This document shows positions 1-6,016 of a stretch of DNA of 6,579 nucleotides, piece by piece. A model generated the notes under the pieces. It had not been told where the DNA came from. It ran no database searches and was given only the letters and a program-made list of their open reading frames with translations. Both the position numbers and the translations under genes were made by a program. Source of the DNA: an uncultured Clostridium sp. (GTDB lineage: Bacteria; Bacillota; Clostridia; Lachnospirales; Lachnospiraceae). Every line of letters begins with the position of its first letter. Position 1 is the stretch's first letter. The stretch is taken from positions 1 through 6,579 of the forward strand of contig CALHQJ010000141.1 in the NCBI GenBank assembly GCA_938036545.1, read 5' to 3'.

Positions 1-49
1 CGAAATCGCTGAAACCCGCATAAACACTGGCTTTTTTAAGCAACTCGAT
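1..49. other. Region downstream of guaA, no gene seen
   Basis: These 49 bases follow the guaA stop codon and run off the left edge. They hold no supported reading frame. Read on the minus strand they contain only a tiny 4-bp hairpin (GCTT-AAAA-AAGC, positions 30-41) with no following U-tract, so no intrinsic terminator for guaA is visible inside the window. Either the terminator lies farther left, or guaA is cotranscribed with something beyond the edge, or another element abuts the guaA 3' end. Confidence 0.5.
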
Positions 50-1591
50 TTATTCAAACTCTATCGTTCCCGGCGGTTTACTGGTCAAGTCATACATTAC
101 CCGATTGACGCCTTTTACCTCGTTGACGATTCGGTTCATAACCTTCTGCAGTACCTCAAATGGAATATCTGCTGCTTCTGCAGTCATAAAATCAGAGGTG
201 ATTACGGCGCGCAGCGCTACTGCATAGTCATAGGTACGGAAATCGCCCATAACACCTACAGAACGCATATTAGTCAGGGCTGCAAAATACTGGCTCAAAT
301 CCTGAGACAGACCGGCTTTTGCGATTTCTTCCCGATAAATAAAATCTGCGTCCTGAACCATGCGGACTTTTTCTGCCGTTACTTCTCCTACAATGCGGAC
401 CCCAAGGCCTGGGCCTGGGAATGGCTGGCGATAAACCAGATACTCCGGAATACCAAGTTCCAATCCCGCTTTGCGGACTTCATCTTTAAAAAGCATACGC
501 AGAGGCTCAATAATCTCTTTAAAATCTACGCAGTCCGGAAGACCGCCTACGTTATGGTGAGATTTAATCACTGCGGACTTTCCAAGTCCTGATTCAATCA
601 CATCCGGATAAATAGTTCCCTGTACCAGAAAGTCTACAGAACCAATCTTTTTTGCTTCCTCTTCAAATACTCGGATAAACTCTTCGCCTATGATTTTTCT
701 CTTCTCTTCCGGCTCGGTCACGCCAGCCAGTTTCTTATAAAAACGTTCCTGTGCATTTACCCGAATAAAATTCAAATCATAATTTCCATTAGGGCCAAAG
801 ACCTGTTCTACTTCGTCCCCTTCGTTTTTCCGAAGAAGGCCATGGTCAACAAATACGCAGGTCAATTGTTTTCCAACTGCTTTTGAAAGGAGAACGGCTG
901 CAACGGAAGAATCCACGCCGCCAGACAGGGCGCACAGCACTTTTCCACCGCCTACTTTCCGACGAATATCTTCAATGGCGTTATCTACAAAAGAATCCAT
1001 CTTCCAGTCACCGCTGCACTTGCAAATTTTCTTCACAAAATTTGACAGCATCTTCATACCTTCTACTGTATGAAGCACTTCTGGGTGAAATTGAACTGCA
1101 TAGAAATCTTTCTCAGCACATTCCATAGCCGCAGCCGGACAAACCGGCGTATGAGCTGTAATCCGAAATCCTTCCGGTACCTGTGCAATGTAATCTGTGT
1201 GGCTCATCCAGCAAATAGTAGAGGGAGATACTTCTTCAAACAGGATCGACGTATTGTCTACCTCTACCTCTGTCTTTCCATATTCACTGACTGGAGCAGT
1301 GGCTACCTGTCCTCCTAAGGTATATGCCATCAGCTGGGAACCGTAGCAAATACCCAAAATCGGAATGTTCATCTCAAAGATTTCTTTTGCAATATGGGGG
1401 GATTCTTCCAGATAAACACTGTTAGGACCGCCGGTAAAAATGATTCCTTTCGGCGCCATCCGACGGATTTTTTCCAAATCCAGAGTATAAGGATGTACCT
1501 CGCAGTACACATTACACTCTCGGACTCTGCGGGCAATTAACTGATTATACTGTCCACCAAAGTCCAAAACAATTATCATCTCTCTGTTCAT
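50..1591 (-). CDS. guaA: GMP synthase, glutamine-hydrolysing
   Basis: GuaA (EC 6.3.5.2) converts XMP, ATP and glutamine to GMP, AMP, PPi and glutamate in the cytosol, the last step of de novo guanine nucleotide synthesis. The protein is 513 aa, the usual length for Firmicutes. An N-terminal class I glutamine amidotransferase domain (about residues 5-190) has the nucleophile Cys82 in GICYGSQ and the His169/Glu171 pair in FHPEV. The ATP-pyrophosphatase domain (about 200-395) has the P-loop SGGVDSS at 223-229 and HHNVGGLPD near 345. The C-terminal dimerisation domain begins around QPFPGPGLG (389-397) and ends in the family's KPPxTIE tail (KPPGTIEFE). All key residues are present. The ATG at 1591 is supported by AAAAGGAG ending 5 nt upstream. 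The gene is separated from uvrA by 214 bp carrying a promoter and a terminator-like hairpin, so it is probably its own transcription unit. No stop or frameshift interrupts it. Confidence 0.98.
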   Translation of the reverse strand: MNREMIIVLDFGGQYNQLIARRVRECNVYCEVHPYTLDLEKIRRMAPKGIIFTGGPNSVYLEESPHIAKEIFEMNIPILGICYGSQLMAYTLGGQVATAPVSEYGKTEVEVDNTSILFEEVSPSTICWMSHTDYIAQVPEGFRITAHTPVCPAAAMECAEKDFYAVQFHPEVLHTVEGMKMLSNFVKKICKCSGDWKMDSFVDNAIEDIRRKVGGGKVLCALSGGVDSSVAAVLLSKAVGKQLTCVFVDHGLLRKNEGDEVEQVFGPNGNYDLNFIRVNAQERFYKKLAGVTEPEEKRKIIGEEFIRVFEEEAKKIGSVDFLVQGTIYPDVIESGLGKSAVIKSHHNVGGLPDCVDFKEIIEPLRMLFKDEVRKAGLELGIPEYLVYRQPFPGPGLGVRIVGEVTAEKVRMVQDADFIYREEIAKAGLSQDLSQYFAALTNMRSVGVMGDFRTYDYAVALRAVITSDFMTAEAADIPFEVLQKVMNRIVNEVKGVNRVMYDLTSKPPGTIEFE

Positions 1592-1679
1592 TGGGACTCC
1601 TTTTCAGGCTTGTAAAATAAGACTGACACAACTTACGGAAAATTCTGAAACCTGGCTCTGAAGCTTGTGATACAAGTCT

Positions 1680-1707
1680 TTTATAAAAAATGAAAGAGAC
1701 TGTACAA
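1680..1707 (-). promoter_or_regulatory. Possible guaA-proximal promoter overlapping the hairpin
   Basis: On the minus strand TTGTAC (1702-1707) and TATAAA (1680-1685) are separated by 16 bp, giving a weak -35 and a fair -10. The -35 lies in one arm of the hairpin at 1694-1723. If used, it would start guaA mRNA near 1673, downstream of the terminator, and explain how guaA is expressed if that hairpin stops upstream transcription. The -35 matches TTGACA poorly, so this is only a candidate. Confidence 0.25.
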
Positions 1708-1723
1708 TGAAGTACAATCTCTT
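1685..1723 (-). terminator. Strong bidirectional hairpin terminator before guaA
   Basis: On the minus strand AAGAGATTGTAC (1712-1723) pairs with GTACAGTCTCTT (1694-1705) around a 6-nt loop, making a 12-bp stem with a single G-U pair. It is followed by TTTCATTTTTTAT, a near-continuous U-tract at 1685-1693. An A-tract precedes the stem, so the plus strand also reads as hairpin plus TTTTTTATC and the structure is bidirectional. It can end uvrA read-through. It also sits immediately downstream of the TTGCTA/TATAAT promoter, so it may be a leader attenuator of guaA or the 3' end of a short RNA. Confidence 0.8.
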
Positions 1724-1744
1724 TTTTATCTTTGGTACGTTTTT

Positions 1745-1773
1745 ATTATATGCGATTTCTGTCGAAATAGCAA
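1745..1773 (-). promoter_or_regulatory. Near-consensus sigma-A promoter upstream of guaA
   Basis: On the minus strand the -35 TTGCTA (1768-1773) and the -10 TATAAT (1745-1750) are separated by exactly 17 bp. A run of A/T tracts (1777-1805) lies directly upstream of the -35 and could act as an UP element. The predicted start is near 1738, about 15 nt before the hairpin at 1694-1723. It is the best promoter match between uvrA and guaA and most simply belongs to the guaA leader. That the first structure in the transcript is a terminator hairpin is unusual. Confidence 0.7.
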
Positions 1774-1805
1774 GTGATTTTTTCAAAAAAGTGCACAAAA
1801 TATAT

Positions 1806-4628
1806 TTAAAGACATTTTTTCACATAATATCCCGTATAGGAGCCTGGCACCTCTGCTACCTCTTCCGGCGTACCCTGTGCGATTACAGTTCCGCCGCCGT
1901 CTCCGCCTTCTGGTCCAATATCGATAATATAGTCTGCCGTTTTAATCACATCCAGATTGTGTTCAATGACAACTACGGTATTTCCTCCATCGGAAAGCCG
2001 TCGGAGAATCTCGATTAGTTTATGGACATCTGCAAAATGAAGGCCTGTCGTAGGCTCGTCTAAAATATAAATAGTTCTGCCTGTCCCCCGCTTACTAAGC
2101 TCTGTAGCCAGTTTAATTCTCTGAGCCTCGCCTCCTGAAAGTTCGGTAGACGGCTGGCCCAAACGGATGTAAGAAAGTCCCACATCATAAAGGGTCTGAA
2201 TCTTTCTGGCAATAGTCGGAACATTTTCAAAAAACTTCAATGCCTCTTCTACCGTCATATTGAGGACGTCATAAATGCTTTTCCCCTTATATTTTACCTC
2301 TAATGTTTCTCGATTATACCGCTTGCCGCCGCACACTTCGCAAGGCACGTAAACGTCTGGAAGGAAGTGCATCTCGATTTTAATAATGCCGTCTCCGCCG
2401 CAGGCCTCGCACCGTCCGCCCTTTACATTAAAACTGAAGCGCCCCTTGGAATAGCCCTTTGCCTTGGCATCTGTAGTGGATGCAAACAAGTCTCGGATCA
2501 GGTCAAAAGCACCGGTATAGGTCGCCGGATTGGATCTGGGAGTACGGCCAATTGGCGACTGGTCAATGGCAATAATCTTGTCCAGATTCTCTATTCCTTC
2601 TATCTTGTCATGCTTTCCGGGAATGGTTCGGGCGCGGTTCAGCTTTTTTGCCAGAGCCTTATATAAAATCTCATTGACCAGGGAAGACTTGCCGGAACCG
2701 GACACTCCGGTAACGCAGGTCATCACTCCAAGAGGAATGTTAACGTCAATATTTTTTAAATTGTTTTCTCTGGCTCCCCGAATCGTCAGCCAGTTAGAGG
2801 GCTTTCTCCGTTCAGATGGAACCGGAATCCGGATTCTTCCGCTTAAATAAGCGCCGGTTATGGAATCCTTGCATCTCATAATCTGATTGGCAGTACCGGT
2901 AGCCACTACCTGTCCTCCGTGTTCTCCTGCTCCTGGTCCAATATCTACAATAAAATCAGCGGCCCGCATGGTATCTTCATCATGCTCTACTACCAGCACG
3001 CTGTTGCCCAAATCACGCAGGTGAAGCAGTGTCTGAAGGAGCTTATCATTGTCTCTCTGATGAAGGCCAATGCTGGGTTCGTCCAGAATATAGGCTACTC
3101 CCACTAATCCGGAACCAATCTGGGTCGCCAGACGGATTCTCTGAGCCTCGCCTCCTGAAAGAGTTCCTGTTGCCCTGGACATGGACAGATAATCCAGTCC
3201 CACATCTATCAAAAACGTCACCCGAGCACGGATTTCTTTCAAAATCTGGGCACCAATGGCTTCCTGCATGGGAGTGAGAGTCAATCCATCCAGAAAATCT
3301 CTGAATTTTGTAATGGACATATTGGTTGCTTCGTATATGTTCTTATCACCTACTGTAACTGCCAGGGATTCCTTTTTCAGCCTTTGGCCTTTACAGGTTG
3401 GACAAGGCGTAATCCGCATAAAGGTCTCATATTCTGCCTTAGAGGATTCCGAAAAGGTCTCCCTGTAGCGGCGGGCTACATTGTTAATCAGCCCTTCAAA
3501 CGCTACATCATAAACGCCTTCCCCTCTCTGCCCCTTATAGCGCACCTTAACCTCTCTGCTTCCAGTGCCGTGGATAATAATATCCTGAATTTCTTTGGGA
3601 TACTGTTCAAATGGGGTATCCAGGCTAAAATGGTATTCTTCTGAAAGTGCATCTAAAATAGCTCTGGTAAAGCTTCCTTTATCGGTACAGGACTGCCAGC
3701 CAAGGACTACAATGGCTCCTTCTAAAATACTCAGGGATTTGTCCGGAATCATCAAATCCTCATCAAATTCCATTTTATATCCCAGACCAAAACAATCCGG
3801 ACAGGCGCCAAATGGGTTGTTAAAAGAAAAGCTTCTGGGTTCTACCTCTTCGATACTGATTCCGCAGTCCGGACAGGCAAAACTTAAACTGAAGTTAATT
3901 GGATCGCCGTCAATCACATCTACAATCATCAATCCATCTGATAACGCCATAACCGATTCTATGGAATCGGTCATTCTCTTCTCAATGCCTTCCCGAATAG
4001 CCAGACGATCGACTACGATTTCGATGTTATGCTTAATATTTTTCTCCAGTTTAATTTCCTCTGACAGCTCATAAAGATTCCCGTCAATCCGGACACGGAC
4101 ATAGCCGCTTTTTCTGGCGCTTTCTAAAACCTTGACATGTTCTCCCTTTCTTCCTCTCACCACTGGGGCCAGAAGCTGAATCTTTGTCCGTTCCGGAAGA
4201 GCCATCAGCTGATCCACCATCTGATCCACGGTCTGCCTGCGGATCTCCTTTCCGCACTTGGGACAATGGGGAATCCCGATACGGGCATATAAAAGACGCA
4301 TATAGTCATAAATCTCCGTCACCGTACCTACTGTAGAACGGGGATTTCGGTTGGTAGACTTCTGGTCAATGGAAATGGCTGGAGACAGTCCTTCTATGCT
4401 TTCTACATCCGGCTTTTCCATCTGCCCCAAAAACTGTCTGGCATAAGAGGACAAAGACTCCATATACCGTCTCTGTCCCTCTGCATAAATCGTATCAAAG
4501 GCCAGGGAAGACTTACCGGAGCCGGAAAGTCCGGTCAACACCACCAGTTCATTGCGGGGAATATTCAGGGAAATGTTTTTCAGGTTGTGCTCATTGGCTC
4601 CCCGAATCTTAATGTACTGTTTTGCCAT
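1806..4628 (-). CDS. uvrA: UvrABC system protein A (excinuclease ATPase)
   Basis: UvrA is the damage-recognition ATPase of bacterial nucleotide excision repair. As a dimer it loads UvrB at bulky DNA lesions. The 940-aa protein is full length with two ABC ATPase modules. Module 1 has Walker A GLSGSGKS (33-40), ABC signature LSGGEAQR (from 490) and Walker B YILDEPS (513-519). Module 2 has Walker A GVSGSGKS (641-648), signature LSGGEAQR (from 830) and Walker B YILDEPT (854-860). Two four-cysteine zinc modules are intact: C252/C255/C276/C279 and C740/C743/C763/C766. A further CPKC is at 122-125, common in the family. The ATG at 4628 is supported by GAAGGAG 8 nt upstream. The gene stands alone: in many bacteria, including B. 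subtilis, uvrB lies directly upstream, but here the upstream neighbour is the rhamnose operon. Its own promoter and a LexA box precede it, so damage induction is likely (inference). Confidence 0.98.
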   Translation of the reverse strand: MAKQYIKIRGANEHNLKNISLNIPRNELVVLTGLSGSGKSSLAFDTIYAEGQRRYMESLSSYARQFLGQMEKPDVESIEGLSPAISIDQKSTNRNPRSTVGTVTEIYDYMRLLYARIGIPHCPKCGKEIRRQTVDQMVDQLMALPERTKIQLLAPVVRGRKGEHVKVLESARKSGYVRVRIDGNLYELSEEIKLEKNIKHNIEIVVDRLAIREGIEKRMTDSIESVMALSDGLMIVDVIDGDPINFSLSFACPDCGISIEEVEPRSFSFNNPFGACPDCFGLGYKMEFDEDLMIPDKSLSILEGAIVVLGWQSCTDKGSFTRAILDALSEEYHFSLDTPFEQYPKEIQDIIIHGTGSREVKVRYKGQRGEGVYDVAFEGLINNVARRYRETFSESSKAEYETFMRITPCPTCKGQRLKKESLAVTVGDKNIYEATNMSITKFRDFLDGLTLTPMQEAIGAQILKEIRARVTFLIDVGLDYLSMSRATGTLSGGEAQRIRLATQIGSGLVGVAYILDEPSIGLHQRDNDKLLQTLLHLRDLGNSVLVVEHDEDTMRAADFIVDIGPGAGEHGGQVVATGTANQIMRCKDSITGAYLSGRIRIPVPSERRKPSNWLTIRGARENNLKNIDVNIPLGVMTCVTGVSGSGKSSLVNEILYKALAKKLNRARTIPGKHDKIEGIENLDKIIAIDQSPIGRTPRSNPATYTGAFDLIRDLFASTTDAKAKGYSKGRFSFNVKGGRCEACGGDGIIKIEMHFLPDVYVPCEVCGGKRYNRETLEVKYKGKSIYDVLNMTVEEALKFFENVPTIARKIQTLYDVGLSYIRLGQPSTELSGGEAQRIKLATELSKRGTGRTIYILDEPTTGLHFADVHKLIEILRRLSDGGNTVVVIEHNLDVIKTADYIIDIGPEGGDGGGTVIAQGTPEEVAEVPGSYTGYYVKKCL
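2116..2141. repeat. 26-bp exact repeat within uvrA, copy 1
   Basis: This stretch is identical to 3136-3161, about 1 kb away in the same gene and in the same orientation. Both copies encode the ABC signature region LSGGEAQRI of the two UvrA modules, so the protein similarity is expected. Identity at every synonymous position is stronger than protein conservation requires. Confidence 0.85.
3136..3161. repeat. 26-bp exact repeat within uvrA, copy 2
   Basis: This is the second copy of the 26-bp direct repeat, covering the signature motif of the N-terminal ABC module. A matching GCCAG lies a few bases before each copy on the plus strand, and divergence begins immediately outside the shared block. 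Confidence 0.85.
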
Positions 4629-4670
4629 GGCAAATACTCCTTCTCTGTATATCAGGTACTATGTTTTCTA

Positions 4671-4699
4671 ATTTTACCATAAGACCGGTAAATATTCAA
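4671..4699 (-). promoter_or_regulatory. uvrA promoter
   Basis: On the minus strand the -35 TTGAAT (4694-4699) and the -10 TAAAAT (4671-4676) have an ideal 17-bp spacer. Transcription would start near 4664, giving a 5' leader of about 36 nt that ends in GAAGGAG before the uvrA ATG. An inverted repeat, CCGGT-9 nt-ACCGG (4685-4703), brackets the -35 and part of the spacer and could be a second operator. The promoter lies after the rhamnose operon terminator, which supports uvrA being an independent unit. Confidence 0.7.
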
Positions 4700-4707
4700 C
4701 CGGAAAT

Positions 4708-4721
4708 CGAACAAATGTTTA
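4708..4721. promoter_or_regulatory. LexA (SOS/DinR) box upstream of uvrA
   Basis: The plus strand reads CGAACAAATGTTTA. It matches the Bacillus-type LexA consensus CGAACRNRYGTTYC at every specified position except the final C. The site ends 8 bp upstream of the uvrA -35. uvrA is a classical SOS gene in both Gram-positive and Gram-negative bacteria, so site and gene agree. Binding would place LexA around -44 to -57 relative to the predicted start, slightly farther upstream than most operators. An overlapping inverted repeat, ATGTTT-ACC-AAACAT (4715-4729), may matter too. Confidence 0.65.
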
Positions 4722-4743
4722 CCAAACATAACCGCTCAGATCT

Positions 4744-4793
4744 AAAAAAATCCGACAGTTCCCAAACAACCTCTTGTTTAAGAACCATCGGAT
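4744..4793 (-). terminator. Long intrinsic terminator of the rhamnose operon
   Basis: On the minus strand, 37 nt after the rhaM stop, a 44-nt hairpin (4750-4793) folds with about 20 bp and a 4-nt GAGG loop. The outer pairs are ATCCGA/TCGGAT, followed by tandem G-U pairs, GTTC/GAAC, two more G-U pairs and AAACAA/TTGTTT. A run of seven T follows (4744-4750). This is a textbook rho-independent terminator and marks the end of rhaA-rhaD-rhaM, insulating uvrA from sugar-induced transcription. Confidence 0.9.
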
Positions 4794-4830
4794 CTTTTAC
4801 ATCACTTTCGTACTTTATCCGTTTTTCTGA

Positions 4831-5145
4831 TTAGTCTAAATGAAATACTGGTGTTAAATCTACGGATACCGGACTGTTATCTTCATTGGTTTCCATAATA
4901 TCTGCCATAAAATCCCACCACTTCCGGTTGATCTCCGTATCTGCGGACCTGGCCCAGAGTTCTTCGTCTTCTACTTCAATGTAGCCGTACAGTACATGAG
5001 TCTCTCTGTCCAGATAGATGGAATAATTATGACCGCCGTGCTGATGAATCATTTCCTTCATTTCCGGCCACAGCAGATTGTGGCGGCGTTCATATTCCTC
5101 TTCCATTCCTGGATATAAAAACATCTTAAAGGCTTTTCTCACCAT
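4831..5145 (-). CDS. rhaM: L-rhamnose mutarotase
   Basis: RhaM (EC 5.1.3.32) interconverts the alpha and beta anomers of L-rhamnopyranose, supplying the form used by the isomerase. It is a small cytosolic dimeric protein of the ferredoxin-like alpha/beta barrel type. The 104 aa match the length of E. coli RhaM (YiiL). Family hallmarks are visible: MVRKAF at the N-terminus, EYERRHNLLWPEM with the catalytic His22, GGHNYSIYLD with Tyr41, the WW pair at 76-77, and the C-terminal DNSPVS motif. It starts 10 nt after the rhaD stop. Its ribosome binding site AGGAGG (5152-5157) overlaps the rhaD TAG stop codon, implying translational coupling. It is the last gene of the operon, followed by the long terminator. 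No signal peptide or membrane segment is present. Confidence 0.97.
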   Translation of the reverse strand: MVRKAFKMFLYPGMEEEYERRHNLLWPEMKEMIHQHGGHNYSIYLDRETHVLYGYIEVEDEELWARSADTEINRKWWDFMADIMETNEDNSPVSVDLTPVFHLD

Positions 5146-5155
5146 TTTGCGCCTC

Positions 5156-5980
5156 CTATTTCTCGTATAAAAACTTTTCCGGAAGAGTCACCTTAAAATC
5201 TTTTGCCAAATCCCGAAAATCCTGTGGGGTAATAGTCTGAAGCTTATTTGGCTGCATAGACAGCATTTTTACTAAAATCTCTGCGGATTTTTCTACGGTA
5301 TGCATTAAGCCAAAGGTCAGATCAAAGTCTTCTCCTGCTGCAAACATGCCGTGGTGAGCCCAGATAGCCACATCATACTGCTTCATTAATTCACTGGTTG
5401 CTACTGCAATATCACGTCCTCCAGGAACCATCCACGGCACTACTCCGATTCCAGATGGAAATACAACTGGACATTCTGTAGCCATTTCCCATAACTCTCT
5501 GGTAAATACCTCATCCTTTAATGGGAGCACAAAGGTCAGTGCAATTACATTGGTGGTATGTGCATGGTAAATAACACGGTACTTGCCATCTGTAGCCAGC
5601 ATTTTTACTTCGTGGTTCATTAAGTGGGAAGGAAGTTCACTGGTAGGTCTTCCGCCATTTACCAGTCCCCAGACGATTCTATAATTTTCTCCCTTTTCAT
5701 CCAGTTCAATCATACAGATAGAATCTTCCGGCTTAATGATAACATTGCGGAAATACTTGCCGCTTCCGGTTACCAGGAAATACTCTCCTGCCAGCTTCGG
5801 AACAGAAGTTCCAATTGGCTGCCATTCTTTTGCTTCCAGGTTTTCCTGAACCTCTTCTACTTCTTCTTTCTTTACACGATAAGATAAATTTCCGCCGTTT
5901 CTCTCATGCCATCCCTGTTCCCAACCGTCATTGGCCATGCGGATAAATCCCTGTACAAATTCTGCATCTAAAAATCTCAT
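5156..5980 (-). CDS. rhaD: L-rhamnulose-1-phosphate aldolase
   Basis: RhaD (EC 4.1.2.19) is a zinc-dependent class II aldolase that splits L-rhamnulose-1-phosphate into dihydroxyacetone phosphate and L-lactaldehyde in the cytosol. I chose the ATG at 5980, giving 274 aa, the same length as E. coli RhaD. The in-frame TTG at 5992 would add four residues, but AGAAAGGA abuts it with no spacing, whereas that site lies 12 nt from the ATG. Counting from the TTG, the family residues are catalytic Glu119 in TSELPSH, zinc ligands His143 and His145 in YHAHTTN, and His214 in WAHHG, equivalent to E. coli Glu117, His141, His143 and His212. The N-terminal ERNGGNLSYR is also conserved. The gene lies 36 nt after rhaA and 10 nt before rhaM, so it is cotranscribed. 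The essential kinase step is not encoded in this window. Confidence 0.97.
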   Translation of the reverse strand: MRFLDAEFVQGFIRMANDGWEQGWHERNGGNLSYRVKKEEVEEVQENLEAKEWQPIGTSVPKLAGEYFLVTGSGKYFRNVIIKPEDSICMIELDEKGENYRIVWGLVNGGRPTSELPSHLMNHEVKMLATDGKYRVIYHAHTTNVIALTFVLPLKDEVFTRELWEMATECPVVFPSGIGVVPWMVPGGRDIAVATSELMKQYDVAIWAHHGMFAAGEDFDLTFGLMHTVEKSAEILVKMLSMQPNKLQTITPQDFRDLAKDFKVTLPEKFLYEK

Positions 5981-6016
5981 TTCTGTTTCCAATCCTTTCT
6001 CACTGCTGCTCTTATT

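Noticed and set aside
30..41. GCTTAAAAAAGC mini-hairpin as guaA terminator
   Set aside because: The stem is only 4 bp and no U-run follows on the minus strand.
1592..1740. Purine (guanine) riboswitch or T-box in the guaA leader
   Set aside because: I looked for the three-way-junction core and specific conserved loops of the purine riboswitch, and for a T-box TGGN motif with antiterminator, and saw neither.
1777..1791. ATTTTTTCAAAAAAG palindrome just after uvrA as a terminator
   Set aside because: It has only A-T pairs, essentially no loop, and no following U-tract. It is better explained as an A/T-rich upstream element of the TTGCTA/TATAAT promoter.
1604..1798. A 64-codon minus-strand frame between uvrA and guaA
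   Set aside because: It starts at a TTG with no ribosome binding site, spans the promoter and terminator hairpin, and has a low-complexity composition resembling no family I know.
3595..4074. A 159-codon plus-strand frame antisense to uvrA
   Set aside because: It lies wholly inside the strongly conserved uvrA coding frame, has no supporting ribosome binding site, and its serine/isoleucine-rich product looks like an antisense shadow.
4084..4266. A minus-strand 60-codon frame in another phase of uvrA
   Set aside because: It is out of frame within uvrA, and the charged repetitive product (K, G, D, S rich) is typical of a shifted-frame translation.
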